From assembly GCF_003182255.1 (NCBI RefSeq), contig NZ_QGTQ01000012.1, positions 101,633 to 165,632 on the forward strand: a stretch of DNA of 64,000 bases. Reading direction: 5' to 3'. The DNA comes from Paenibacillus cellulosilyticus. Its GTDB lineage: Bacteria; Bacillota; Bacilli; Paenibacillales; Paenibacillaceae. The notes below the pieces were generated by a model. That model was not told the origin of the DNA and searched no databases. It saw only the letters and a program-made list of their open reading frames with translations. The position numbers were made by a program, and so were the translations under genes. This document shows, piece after piece, positions 34,655 to 43,771 of the stretch; positions within the stretch are counted from its first letter, which is position 1; each line of letters starts with the position of its first letter.

Positions 34655-35349
34655 TGTAATAGCCTCCACATATGTTGATAGATTGAATTATTATAGCATT
34701 GTTTGGAGGAGAACTAAATAGCATGTCCATTTGTTTACATAAATATGATTATGTTTAAATATTGGGGCAGCAGTATGGCTGCAGCTAAGACATATTGATT
34801 GTAAAGTGCAGAGTAAGAGTGTAAAAGGTGAAGGTTACATAAATGACGTTATGTAATAACCGAGGATCGGGATGAAATAAGTGAATTCATGAATAACAGA
34901 TGTAAACGTTTTCACGACTGGAGAATAAATGATCAATTGTAATGTAATAATGTGACTGTAAGGATACTTACAGCAGCTGATGAAAACAACTAATGAAAAA
35001 TTTGTAGATTGGAATTTGTACTGGGATGAAATTCGATGATATGTAAATGAGCTACACAAATATCCAAACGACCAATCCAAACCCGGATGTGTGAAATTGA
35101 ATTGGATTAAACTCGAATCGATTTAATCCAACAACTCTGGATTAAAGATTGAGATTTAAATCAGATTACGAAACGAATGATTCGATGATTGATGATGATT
35201 GTTTAAAGAAAAAGCAATTTATGTTTAAAGAAAAAACAAATTAAACGTAACAAAGAAAACAAATGAACAACAATAAGAAAGAGCTTAAATTGGTTGAATT
35301 AATGGCCACCTGGATGTTCCGTATATACTTTTTCACAAAACCCGTATTT
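34655..35349. other. AT-rich intergenic stretch without genes
   Basis: About 700 bases with no convincing coding frame. Composition shifts sharply to A/T with many short GAT/AAT/TTTAAA words. One clean dyad is present: TTGGATTAAA (35102-35111) and TTTAATCCAA (35122-35131), with GGATTAAAG repeated at 35139. A near-repeat, TTTAAAGAAAAA, occurs around 35210 and 35224. It marks the start of the AT-rich accessory region. Confidence 0.6.
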
Positions 35350-35363
35350 TATACATATGTATA
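35350..35363. promoter_or_regulatory. 14-bp perfect palindrome before the TetR relic
   Basis: TATACATATGTATA is self-complementary over 14 bases and covers the ATG used by the TetR-like fragment at 35357. It could be an old operator of that regulator. Confidence 0.35.
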
Positions 35364-35644
35364 TAGTGCGGGATAACTTTCCGGTACAATCTTTTGCATC
35401 ATCCATGTCTAGTGCGAGTAAAGGGGCTCCTTCTTTTCACAATAAGTTTATCGCGTTTCTTATCGAGGAATTCAAAGATGAAATGGACAAAGTGAAAAAT
35501 AAAGGTCTTAGTGAAGATGTTATCGTTAAATTCGCTGCTAATGCATACGTAGGGGTATTGGTATCGTGGTTAAAAGAAGGAATGCCTTCTTCTCCTGATA
35601 TTATGGCAAAAGAATTGGGGATCTTGTTGGAGAGAATTGTCTAA
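35357..35644 (+). pseudogene. TetR-family regulator, C-terminal domain only (truncated)
   Basis: A 95-codon frame. Residues 27-95 (FHNKFIAFLIEEFKDEMDKV, AANAYVGVLVSWLKEGMPSS, PDIMAKELGILLERI) match the end of the TetR ligand-binding domain of the type ending 'Y-V-G-x-x-x-W-x-x-x-x-x-P-x-x-M-A-x-x-x-x-x-L'. No helix-turn-helix is encoded here or in any frame of the 700 bases upstream, so it is most simply a 3' relic of a regulator gene. It retains a good terminator. A translated DNA-binding-free fragment cannot be excluded. Confidence 0.6.
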
Positions 35645-35662
35645 ATTAATAAGTGCTAGAAT

Positions 35663-35697
35663 ATCAGTTCTTCCTTTTTGAAGAACTGATTTCTTCT
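35663..35697 (+). terminator. Terminator after the TetR relic
   Basis: ATCAGTTCTTC (35663-35673) pairs perfectly with GAAGAACTGAT (35680-35690) around CTTTTT, then TTCTTCT. Confidence 0.8.
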
Positions 35698-35741
35698 GTA
35701 ATGATCTGAGTCCGGTCCTGGGCGTTTATTCAACTATCTTG

Positions 35742-35784
35742 CCCGTTAGAGTAACGACGGCAGCCGATCGTTCGGAGGCTGCCT
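35742..35784. repeat. Candidate dispersed hairpin element (copy 1)
   Basis: CCCGTTAGA (35742-35750) followed by ACGGCAGCCGATCG (35757-35770) and a stem GGCAGCC/GGCTGCC (35759-35783). Both words recur near the IS110 element: CCCGTTAGA at 56362-56370 and ACGGCAACCGATCG at 56311-56324. No gene is seen in the surrounding 35698-35959; an open frame of 71 codons from 35794 has no supporting features. Confidence 0.4.
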
Positions 35785-35959
35785 AATACACTTTTGAACT
35801 ACTGCCTGGATTATATCAAGGAGCAACTTGTACAGAATGCTTACTACCTAAAGGCATTGGACAAGCCCAGCAAGCTCTTTGCCTATGTCGATCAAGCTCT
35901 TTGCTGTTCTAAACACACCTGCTTATTTCATTATGGGATTTCACTCCTTTTATCAAAAT

Positions 35960-35989
35960 GGGTCAGGCAGTGGGATAATGGCCTGACCC
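35960..35989. terminator. Hairpin at the end of the biosynthetic operon
   Basis: GGGTCAGGC (35960-35968) pairs perfectly with GCCTGACCC (35981-35989). It lies 30 bases beyond the stop of the last minus-strand gene. The T tract on the minus side is weak (ATTTTGAT), so it may be a processing or weak termination stem. Confidence 0.55.
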
Positions 35990-36018
35990 TCCGCATTATT
36001 CGTCTTTAACTGTTACTG

Positions 36019-36987
36019 TTATAAATATAAACGGTCCTTCACTTCCATCAATATTTGTTTTTCTTCACTCAGTCCTTCTACGATATGGGAATGAATTTTC
36101 GTAAGTAGTTTATTTTCTTTCGTTATATTGTACTTAAGAGCTAAATTTCTTAAAGATTCAAACTTATCGCGAATACTTCGGTAGCTATCCAAGAGGCATT
36201 GGCCTTCCGATAAAACATTGTGTTGAATTAAATAATTAATTCGGCTAAACATCAGATGCTTGTGCTCCCAGAATAAATGGAAAGCCCTTATATCTATCTT
36301 TTGATCAGCTACATTCTCTACTGAAAATAGTATTGCTTTCTGACCGAATAACGTCCTTTCTTTGAAAGAAACATCCATTGAACATGTGGAATCAAGATAA
36401 TTGTTAAGTGACTGTGCAATTTGAGATATATTTATATTGTATTTATTTTCTTCTTTTAAACTTAACAAATGAACATCAAGGTAAAAATTATTGTCAGTAT
36501 CAACTGCGTTGTAGCCTAACTCTATTTCTTCAAAAGTACAAACGGTTTGTATGTACTTCCCATTCTGCAAGTTATCTGCAACTAAGAGTTCTCTAGTTTC
36601 AATGTTATACCCATATATAAATATCTCATGTATACATGGACTTTTTTTATAAAACTCCTTAGCAGCCGAAATGTGATATCGATCAACAAATAGATATAGA
36701 TAGTTACCCGAGTTTAAGGAATCAATTATTAATTCTACAATGGAGTTCCACTTGCTTTCGATAAAATATTTAGGTATAACATGATGATCTAACCACGGGC
36801 AATTGTCGATCAATAAATGATGATGATCGAAAAAATAAACATTCCAATCGTATACATATCGTATCTGTATGAAATTGTTATACATCCAAGGCCAGCATTG
36901 TTCCTTATTTGAAATAATTGAAGTTATGCTGCCATATATATTGAAGGTATTAATAATTGTATCGTGTACGGGTAATTCTACTTTCAT
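36019..36987 (-). CDS. BtrH/C39-like biosynthesis protein, paralogue A
   Basis: 322 residues from ATG 36987, behind GGGGGAG; an upstream in-frame ATG at 37041 overlaps the ABC stop but its extra residues are absent from the paralogues. The N-terminal half has a C39/BtrH_N-like pattern: a Trp-centred helix (QCWPWMYNNFIQI) where the Cys nucleophile helix should be, a strand LYLFVDRYHI, then HEIFIYGYN and LLVADN, which would supply His and Asp/Asn. The C-terminal half is helical (FESLRNLALKYNITKENKLL). It matches the genes at 48027 and 52126 along its length. BtrH-type proteins move aminoacyl groups from a carrier protein to an amine; that role here is inferred. Last gene of the operon. Confidence 0.6.
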   Translation of the reverse strand: MKVELPVHDTIINTFNIYGSITSIISNKEQCWPWMYNNFIQIRYVYDWNVYFFDHHHLLIDNCPWLDHHVIPKYFIESKWNSIVELIIDSLNSGNYLYLFVDRYHISAAKEFYKKSPCIHEIFIYGYNIETRELLVADNLQNGKYIQTVCTFEEIELGYNAVDTDNNFYLDVHLLSLKEENKYNINISQIAQSLNNYLDSTCSMDVSFKERTLFGQKAILFSVENVADQKIDIRAFHLFWEHKHLMFSRINYLIQHNVLSEGQCLLDSYRSIRDKFESLRNLALKYNITKENKLLTKIHSHIVEGLSEEKQILMEVKDRLYL

Positions 36988-37037
36988 AATACTCCCCCTA
37001 TGGATACATCCAGCTTCCTGCATTAGTTCTAGCGTGG

Positions 37038-38741
37038 TCATTGCGCATGAATTAGTCTATAATACTCCTTTTCATTCCTGATTAGCTGCTCATGATTGCC
37101 TTGTTCTACTACTTGCCCGTTGCTAATTACATATATTAATTGGGAATCAATGATTGTTGATAAGCGATGGGCAACCATAATGGTCGTTGTATTGTCTCGA
37201 AACTGCTGAAGATTAAACAATACTTGTCTTTCCGTTTCCATATCCAGAGCTGAGGTTGCTTCATCCATCAGTAAAATTTCCGGTTTACCAATCAAAGCTC
37301 TCGCAATTGCGATTCGTTGACGCTGGCCTCCCGATAATTTAACGCCTCTTTCACCAATATCAGTATCGTATCCATTCGATAAGCTGCATATATATTCGTG
37401 AATTTGTGCAACCCGACAAACTTCAATAATCTCATCATCTGAATAGTTGCGTCCAAGCAAAATATTTTCGCGGATCGTATCCGAAAACATATACGGATCT
37501 TGTGGGACAACCGCTGTTCTTGAAACCCATTCTTGTGAAGAAATTCTATTTAATGGCACATCATTTACGAGTATCGAGCCTTCATCAGGCTCATAATAGC
37601 GGCTAAACATATGAATAATGGTAGACTTTCCACCCCCGCTCCCGCCAACCAAACTAATCTTTTGACCGATTGGGAACTTGATATCTAATTGATTGAGTGT
37701 AACTTTCTCCTTGTTATACTGGAATACCACATTTTTCATTTCCAGATGTTTTATAGGCCCTTCAATGACCTTATTTCCCATTGATAGTTGTGGACCGCTT
37801 TCCAATGAACGAATCTGATCGATATAAGCCATATCGCCCGATATTTTCATGATCGATTGAAATAGACTAATAAACAAGTCAGTGAATTGGGTATTGAATT
37901 GAAGAAAAATCACCAATGTTCCAATTGACATCGTTCCATTGATCGTTTCATATCCACCAAACCCCAGTACAGTAAGGATCACCATCCATTTTAATGGATC
38001 TGTATATAGCATTTGCCTATTGATTAGTTTTCCCTCTCTGGTCACTTCCCTAAAATAGCTTTGAAACAGCGTATCATATATTTCACGTTCCCAGTCCATT
38101 CGATGATACGCTATTACTTCGCGGGTCGAGGATATTCCCTCTTCCATCCGTACGATTAAATCCTTTTTTTTAGTTAATATTTGATCTCTATTATTTTTCA
38201 ATATCGGTGCAAACTGTCGCCCGATGAGCACATATACGATAGAAACAATACATACAAATAAAAGAAACAGTGGAGAAATCGACCCTAAAATTATAGTGAC
38301 GATTAGCAACTGAATTGCCTCTTGCAGCATAATTCTTGGTATTCTCCAACATAGCAAATTGCCGACTTCAATCGCCGTTGTTGTAAGTGTCTGAATATAT
38401 TCTCCGATTCGATTGGACTGGATAATACGAAGCGGCATCCGTTGAATCGTTTCTATTAGCTTAAGTACGATTGATTTGCTTAAATAATATTCGTTGCGTA
38501 TTGCCACGAAACTGCTAAGCGAGAACATGATGGAATGAATGACAGCAGCGCCTGCAAAACCGGAAAGAAGGATAGCGAACAAACGATAATTGCCTGTAAC
38601 AAAAACACTGTCGATCATATACTTTTGCAAATAAACGACCGAAGTAGAAGACAACGCTTCAATAAGAACAAGGAGAATCGTCAATAAATATCCCCATTTA
38701 ATAATTTTACAAACTTGCGCCCCCCATTTAAGATACCCCAT
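37038..38741 (-). CDS. ABC exporter half-transporter (permease-ATPase), second of pair
   Basis: 567 residues. Six membrane helices in the first 300 residues (type I exporter fold), then an ATPase domain with Walker A GGSGGGKST (about residue 372), signature LSGGQRQR (about 474), Walker B ILLMDEATSALD and the H-loop MVAHRLST. It overlaps the preceding exporter gene by 14 bases, so the two are co-translated and probably form a heterodimer. All catalytic motifs look intact in both. In a cluster with a carrier protein and modifying enzymes, the pair most likely exports the product or confers self-protection. No peptidase C39 domain is fused. Confidence 0.9.
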   Translation of the reverse strand: MGYLKWGAQVCKIIKWGYLLTILLVLIEALSSTSVVYLQKYMIDSVFVTGNYRLFAILLSGFAGAAVIHSIMFSLSSFVAIRNEYYLSKSIVLKLIETIQRMPLRIIQSNRIGEYIQTLTTTAIEVGNLLCWRIPRIMLQEAIQLLIVTIILGSISPLFLLFVCIVSIVYVLIGRQFAPILKNNRDQILTKKKDLIVRMEEGISSTREVIAYHRMDWEREIYDTLFQSYFREVTREGKLINRQMLYTDPLKWMVILTVLGFGGYETINGTMSIGTLVIFLQFNTQFTDLFISLFQSIMKISGDMAYIDQIRSLESGPQLSMGNKVIEGPIKHLEMKNVVFQYNKEKVTLNQLDIKFPIGQKISLVGGSGGGKSTIIHMFSRYYEPDEGSILVNDVPLNRISSQEWVSRTAVVPQDPYMFSDTIRENILLGRNYSDDEIIEVCRVAQIHEYICSLSNGYDTDIGERGVKLSGGQRQRIAIARALIGKPEILLMDEATSALDMETERQVLFNLQQFRDNTTTIMVAHRLSTIIDSQLIYVISNGQVVEQGNHEQLIRNEKEYYRLIHAQ

Positions 38742-40506
38742 TCAGTAGATTCTCCTTTAGATCGTCCCGTTGTCCTTCAACTAATTCGTATAGAAACCCT
38801 CTTTGTTTCATTAATTGTTCGAATGTACCCATTTCCGCTGCTTTGCCGTCATGAATAACAACGATCTTGTCGAAGTCCATTACTGTAGATAGCCTGTGAG
38901 CGATTACGATAGTTGTTTTATCGATTGTGATTCGATCCAATGCCCTCTTAATCATGATCTCGCTTGAATTATCGAGGGCAGATGTTGCTTCATCCAACAA
39001 TAGTATAGAAGGCTGCATAAGAAATAGCCGTGCTATTGAAATCCGCTGTTTCTGCCCGCCAGAAAGATTAATACCTCTCTCTCCAACGATTGTGTCATAT
39101 TGCTCGGGGAGTTTCTCAATAAACTCATCGGCAAAAGCTGCTTTTGCCGATGCCATTATCTGTTCATCCGTTGCATGTGGCATTCCGAATCGGATGTTAT
39201 CTTTTATGGATCCCCCAAACAAATAAGCATCCTGGAAAACATATCCGACCGTAGATCTCAATTGTTCAAACGATAACTGATTGATCGGAACTCCATCAAG
39301 TACAATTTCACCCTCAGCTACATCATAGAATCGTCCAATAAGTTTAAATAAGGTAGACTTGCCATTCCCGCTCGTACCTACAAAAGCCACCTTTTCTCCA
39401 GGCTTTATATGTAAGTTGAATCCTTTAATTAATGTTTCGTTCTGAGCATACCCGAATCGAACATTTTTAAATATCAATTCGCCTTTTACATCATTCAGCT
39501 TGACAGGGTTGGCGGGCTCACACACTTCGACAGGCATATGATAGAACTCATATAACGTTTTAATTTGCGCAACAATGTTTTTCTGTTCAGTTATCGACGT
39601 TACAAGGAATGTTAGCCTTAGCATGGCAGTGAAATATAATAGTACAAATGCAACCAGTCCGCCTGTTGAAATTAAATCATGCTTAATAAATTGAAAACCC
39701 AAATAAAATATCGCTGCTGCACCAAGATAGGACACCAATCTACGATAGCTTCCTCGCATATTGGTGATGATCATGCCGGAACGCATACTTTTGGAATATT
39801 GCTCAAAAGCACTAATACACTTCGCCTTATCCCACAGTTCTGCACCAAACGCTCTAAAATCTCGAATTCCTGATAAGCTTTCATATACTCTTTGTCCAAA
39901 TATCATTCGATTGCGAGAAACTCGCTGGAAAGCATCAGCTGTTTTTCTTTCCAAATATGGCCCAATAGCATAATAAACTAATAGGCATGGAATCAAAATC
40001 ATTGTCAAATAAATATTTATAGACACCATATACATAGTAGAAATCGTAACGAAAAGAAAATGATTAATCATGGAAGGCAGATGGGATCGATATAATTCCA
40101 GAACAATAGCTACCTCGGTATTCAACAGCGATAAGGTCTTGCCAGCTGGATTTTTCTCATAATAAGAAAATCCTAATTGCCTAAGCTTGATAAACATCGA
40201 ATATTGAAGATCTCGGGACGTTTTTTCAGAAATAGAGCGTTCAAAAATATTGCCAAATGACTTTGTAATATAGACTAGTATGTAAGCCACAAGCAAAGTA
40301 ACCATTAGGATTCCAAATAATTTTATATTGCGATATGGCAATACGTTATCGATAAGAATTTGTACAAGTTTTGGAATAACATTCTCCGCAGCTGTTGTGA
40401 TCATGATACATATAATTAACAAAACAATTTCTTTTTTATACGATTTCAAGTAGGATAAGGCCCAAAGATAAGACTTCCAATCGAGTCTTTTTTTCTTATC
40501 GTGCAT
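38728..40506 (-). CDS. ABC exporter half-transporter (permease-ATPase), first of pair
   Basis: 592 residues. Membrane domain at about 25-310 with six helices, ATPase domain after about 340: GTSGNGKSTLFKLIGRFYDV (Walker A), YVFQDAYLFGGSIKDNIRFG (Q-loop), NLSGGQKQRISIARLF, ILLLDEATSALDNSSE and IVIAHRLSTV. A type I exporter of the MsbA/lipid-peptide kind. The ATG lies 101 bases after ectB on the minus strand, so it remains in the same operon; a short A/C-rich gap contains TAGTTCCC-TGGG-TAAGGGAACT-like complementarity that could be a weak stem. Partner of the overlapping downstream gene. Confidence 0.9.
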   Translation of the reverse strand: MHDKKKRLDWKSYLWALSYLKSYKKEIVLLIICIMITTAAENVIPKLVQILIDNVLPYRNIKLFGILMVTLLVAYILVYITKSFGNIFERSISEKTSRDLQYSMFIKLRQLGFSYYEKNPAGKTLSLLNTEVAIVLELYRSHLPSMINHFLFVTISTMYMVSINIYLTMILIPCLLVYYAIGPYLERKTADAFQRVSRNRMIFGQRVYESLSGIRDFRAFGAELWDKAKCISAFEQYSKSMRSGMIITNMRGSYRRLVSYLGAAAIFYLGFQFIKHDLISTGGLVAFVLLYFTAMLRLTFLVTSITEQKNIVAQIKTLYEFYHMPVEVCEPANPVKLNDVKGELIFKNVRFGYAQNETLIKGFNLHIKPGEKVAFVGTSGNGKSTLFKLIGRFYDVAEGEIVLDGVPINQLSFEQLRSTVGYVFQDAYLFGGSIKDNIRFGMPHATDEQIMASAKAAFADEFIEKLPEQYDTIVGERGINLSGGQKQRISIARLFLMQPSILLLDEATSALDNSSEIMIKRALDRITIDKTTIVIAHRLSTVMDFDKIVVIHDGKAAEMGTFEQLMKQRGFLYELVEGQRDDLKENLLNGVS

Positions 40507-40607
40507 GTTGTCATTGTATCCCCATTCTATGTAATTAAAATCTGTCTTCTAATAGACAAACCTATTTCTCCCCCCCTGTGGTAGTTCCCTGGGTAAGGGA
40601 ACTCGTG

Positions 40608-41888
40608 TTAGTTATTGCTGCACGCCTCCACACTATCCGCCAAAATCCTCAAGCCCCTCATAAGTCCTTCGTTGTCAATCGTTAGAGGAGGCATGATTTT
40701 GACTACCTCTTTATCCGCCCCTGAGGTCTCCATAATCAGCCCAAGTTCGAAAGCTACTCTACATACTTGGTCCGCCAGACCATCAGTACCGAAGGCAATT
40801 CCCTGCATAAGACCTCTTCCCCGTACTTCCCCTTTCATCTCCGGATACTTGCGCGCCAAATCCTCCAGAAAAAGCCGAACCGTCCTTCCGTGACTGTTCA
40901 CGCTTGTGCTAAGTTCATCGTTCTCCCAGTAAGTCAGTGCCTCTGCAGCAGTAATGAATGCCAGATTATTACCACGGAAGGTGCCATTATGTTCTCCAGG
41001 CTTCCAAATGTCCAATTCCGGCTTTATCAGGGTAATAGCCATGGGCAATCCATAGCCTCCAATCGATTTGGACAAACAAACAATATCAGGTTCTATTCCA
41101 GCCTCTTCGAAACTAAAGAACGTTCCCGTTCTGCCGCAGCCAGCCTGGACATCATCGACGATCAGCAGAATGTCCTGCCGTTGGCACAATTCCGCGATTC
41201 TTCTTAACCAATCATAATCAGCAACGTTAATGCCGCCTTCTCCTTGAACCGTTTCTAGAATAATGGCTGCCGGCACGGATATACCGCTCCCCTTGTCATT
41301 CAGCAGCTTTGCTATATAGTCAACAGTATCTACTTCATCACCATAGTAATTATCAAATGGGACAAATACGGTGTGTTCCAGTGGAACGCCGGCACCATCT
41401 CTTTTGAACTTATTACCGGTTACAGCCAGAGAACCAAGCGTCATGCCATGAAAGGCATTTGTAAAGCTCATAATTGTTTTTCGGTTTTTAACTTTTCTGG
41501 CCAGCTTCAACGCACTTTCCACCGAATTCGAGCCTGTCGGACCGGGAAACATAACCTTATATTTCAGACCGCGAGGTTTTAAAATCACTTCATTAAATTG
41601 TGCTAGAAAGTTAGCTTTAGCCGAAGTCGCCATGTCCAAACTATGTGTTATCCCGTCGTTCATCATATAATCGATAAGTTTCTTCTTTAGCTTAGGATTG
41701 TTATGCCCATAATTCAGGGCGCCGGCGCCGGCAAAAAAATCGATATATTCCCTCCCGTCGATATTGCGAAGTATATAATTGTACGCTTGTGTAAATATAG
41801 TCGGGAAACTTCTGCAATAGCTTCTTACCTCGGACTCGAGCTCTTCGATAATATTCATCCCTGGCTTCTTAAACATTAAAGCTTCCAT
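40608..41888 (-). CDS. ectB: Diaminobutyrate-2-oxoglutarate aminotransferase EctB
   Basis: 426 residues of class III PLP aminotransferase matching EctB along its length: [92 protein letters not shown] [15 protein letters not shown] with the PLP lysine near residue 268, and [13 protein letters not shown]. It converts aspartate semialdehyde to L-2,4-diaminobutyrate with glutamate as donor. AAGGAGG precedes the ATG. Here it is the last of the three ectoine genes, after ectC and ectA, unlike the usual ectABC order, and it leads into the exporter genes. Confidence 0.95.
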   Translation of the reverse strand: MEALMFKKPGMNIIEELESEVRSYCRSFPTIFTQAYNYILRNIDGREYIDFFAGAGALNYGHNNPKLKKKLIDYMMNDGITHSLDMATSAKANFLAQFNEVILKPRGLKYKVMFPGPTGSNSVESALKLARKVKNRKTIMSFTNAFHGMTLGSLAVTGNKFKRDGAGVPLEHTVFVPFDNYYGDEVDTVDYIAKLLNDKGSGISVPAAIILETVQGEGGINVADYDWLRRIAELCQRQDILLIVDDVQAGCGRTGTFFSFEEAGIEPDIVCLSKSIGGYGLPMAITLIKPELDIWKPGEHNGTFRGNNLAFITAAEALTYWENDELSTSVNSHGRTVRLFLEDLARKYPEMKGEVRGRGLMQGIAFGTDGLADQVCRVAFELGLIMETSGADKEVVKIMPPLTIDNEGLMRGLRILADSVEACSNN

Positions 41889-41965
41889 GCCGGTTCCTCC
41901 TTAACAACTTTGTTCGTAATTGCTTTCAATATTGCGGGGGACAAGCATTATAAGCCGGTCCAGTC

Positions 41966-42502
41966 CTAACTTCGTAATTGAATTCGTATCCATTTTTCTT
42001 CCTCGTGAGCGCCCTCTGGGAATAAATTAGATGAGTATCCGTTATATTGTTCAATGGTCGAGCCAAGCTCCTTCGCTAATCGCCCGAATAACGATTTGGA
42101 GGGAGTGTTAGAAGGTGATATCGTCGTTTCAATCGTGCGAACTTCCGAATTTTCATCACGCTCAAGCAATTCCTTTAGCAAGGAGATGCCTATGCCTTGC
42201 CCTCTATGCGATTTGGCGACTGCAATTTGCCAGATAAACAGAGTATTCTCTCGCTCGCTCGGATGAAAGCTTGAAACAAAGCCTACAATTTTTCCGTTCT
42301 GTTCAGCCACAGCGCAAGTTCCCCTGAACAAATCGCACAACATAATGTAACTGTATGCTGAATTTACATCTAAAACTTCGGCATGTTTCACTAATTCCCA
42401 TACTTTCGCCCCGTCCTCAGCAGATGGTTTGCGAATCAGCACGCTCTGATTAGCGGGAATACTGCAACGTTGGTTGATGACATAAAAAATATTGCTGATC
42501 AA
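41966..42502 (-). CDS. ectA: L-2,4-diaminobutyrate acetyltransferase EctA
   Basis: 178 residues of the EctA type of GNAT: IRKPSAEDGAKVWELVKHAE, VLDVNSAYSYIMLCDLFRGT-C, GKIVGFVSSFHPSERENTLF, IWQIAVAKSHRGQGIGISLL (acetyl-CoA motif), ETTISPSNTPSKSLFGRLA. It N-acetylates 2,4-diaminobutyrate at N4. Start is TTG at 42502 with GAAGGGG upstream, giving a short extension before the conserved region. The spacing to ectC is 15 bases and to ectB 77 bases. All conserved EctA blocks appear intact, so the enzyme should be functional. Confidence 0.9.
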   Translation of the reverse strand: MISNIFYVINQRCSIPANQSVLIRKPSAEDGAKVWELVKHAEVLDVNSAYSYIMLCDLFRGTCAVAEQNGKIVGFVSSFHPSERENTLFIWQIAVAKSHRGQGIGISLLKELLERDENSEVRTIETTISPSNTPSKSLFGRLAKELGSTIEQYNGYSSNLFPEGAHEEEKWIRIQLRS

Positions 42503-42517
42503 ATCATTTACCCCTTC

Positions 42518-42913
42518 TCAATCTTCAAAGCTTAATGCATATGCTCCATCCTCGTCATGTACCTCGCGTCCGGTACATGGGGGATTGAACACACATATCA
42601 TGCGCATATCGCTATCGGTATTTGCTCTTAGAAAATGCTTTTCGTTCCCATTTAATGCGTATAGCGTACCCGGCTTGATCGGATACGTTGTATTCTCTGC
42701 TAATACTTCAATTTCCCCTTCTCCTTCAATACAGTAAACCGCTTCTACATGGTGCTTATACCAGATCATCGTCTCTGTTCCCGCCTTGATGATTGTATCG
42801 TGAAGAGAGAACCCCATTCCGTCTTTTCTTAGAAGCAGACGACGGCTGTTCCAGGTCGAAGTATCTACGTCATTTTCTGTCCCCAAAATATCTTCCAAAT
42901 GTTTAACAATCAT
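42518..42913 (-). CDS. ectC: Ectoine synthase EctC
   Basis: 131 residues, the usual EctC length. It follows the family closely: [109 protein letters not shown]. The cupin strands that bind the catalytic metal (Glu in [11 protein letters not shown], Tyr in LYAL and His in KHFLRA) are all present. It cyclises N4-acetyl-diaminobutyrate to ectoine. GAGGAG lies before the ATG. Directly downstream of cysQ by 36 bases on the same strand. Confidence 0.95.
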   Translation of the reverse strand: MIVKHLEDILGTENDVDTSTWNSRRLLLRKDGMGFSLHDTIIKAGTETMIWYKHHVEAVYCIEGEGEIEVLAENTTYPIKPGTLYALNGNEKHFLRANTDSDMRMICVFNPPCTGREVHDEDGAYALSFED

Positions 42914-42949
42914 GTAAGCCGCTCCTCAATATACTTTTTAATATCTAAC

Positions 42950-43771
42950 TTATTGCACAGGGTATTGTTTACTTCTGACAAGAAACCAGCCATTCACCAA
43001 ATCGATACGATTGTAATAAAACCGTTCATTATCCTCATATCTTGTCACTGTTCCACCAGCAGCTTCTACTATTGCTTGCCCCGCCCCGGTATCCCATTCC
43101 TTAGTCGGTGCATACCTCGGGTAAAAGTCTGCTTTCCCCTCTGCAACCAAACAAAATTTCAATGAGCTTCCTGATGAAACAACTTCGATTTGTCCATGTA
43201 CTGCTTCCAACTTGTCAATAAAGTCTTCTGTTTCCGGCGTCATATGCGATCTGCTAGCAACAACTCGAGTGACAGAACGCTCATTGAATTCAGAAAGTTT
43301 AATGCTTAAATTCATTAACTCGTCTTCGTTCGTTATAGATGCCTCAGAGGCGCGTTCCAGTTTGTAGGCAGCATCACCAACACGTCCAAAATAAAACACA
43401 TCTAAAACCGGCGCATAGATGATACCTATTGAAGGATAGCTCCCTTCGATCAAAGCAATATTAACGGTGAATTCTCCATTTTTCTTAATAAATTCCTTTG
43501 TTCCATCTAACGGGTCCACAAGCCAAAAGCGCTCCCACTCACGACGTTCATCGTATGGAACATGTCTGCCTTCTTCGCTCAATACAGGAATGTTGGGGTC
43601 CAATGCTGTTAATCCCTTCATTATCGTAGCGTGTGCTCTTTGATCCGCAATTGTTAACGGGAAACTATCGTCCTTATATTCCACATCAAAATCTTGCTCG
43701 TATACTTTTAATATTTCATTTCCTGCTTCCAGAGAAATATGAAATAAGTGGTGTAAATTAATATGTTCCAC
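42950..43771 (-). CDS. cysQ: 3'(2'),5'-bisphosphate nucleotidase CysQ
   Basis: 273 residues of the lithium-sensitive inositol-monophosphatase fold: PLTIADQRAHATIMKGL, IPVLSEEGRHVPYDER (metal-binding Glu-Glu), FWLVDPLDGTKEFIKKNGEF (the D-P-L-D-G-T motif at about residue 86) and the closing KEWDTGAGQAIVEAAGGTV (the W-D motif). CysQ removes PAP, the by-product of PAPS-using sulfotransferases, and its eukaryotic homologue HAL2 is a salt-sensitivity target. GTG start, overlapping cysC by 14 bases, so the two are translated together. Its presence implies PAPS is used in or near this pathway. Confidence 0.9.
   Translation of the reverse strand: MEHINLHHLFHISLEAGNEILKVYEQDFDVEYKDDSFPLTIADQRAHATIMKGLTALDPNIPVLSEEGRHVPYDERREWERFWLVDPLDGTKEFIKKNGEFTVNIALIEGSYPSIGIIYAPVLDVFYFGRVGDAAYKLERASEASITNEDELMNLSIKLSEFNERSVTRVVASRSHMTPETEDFIDKLEAVHGQIEVVSSGSSLKFCLVAEGKADFYPRYAPTKEWDTGAGQAIVEAAGGTVTRYEDNERFYYNRIDLVNGWFLVRSKQYPVQ

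Noticed and set aside
35794..36009. 71-codon plus-strand frame before the cluster end
   Set aside because: Overlaps the GGGTCAGGC hairpin, lacks a ribosome site and shows no family features.
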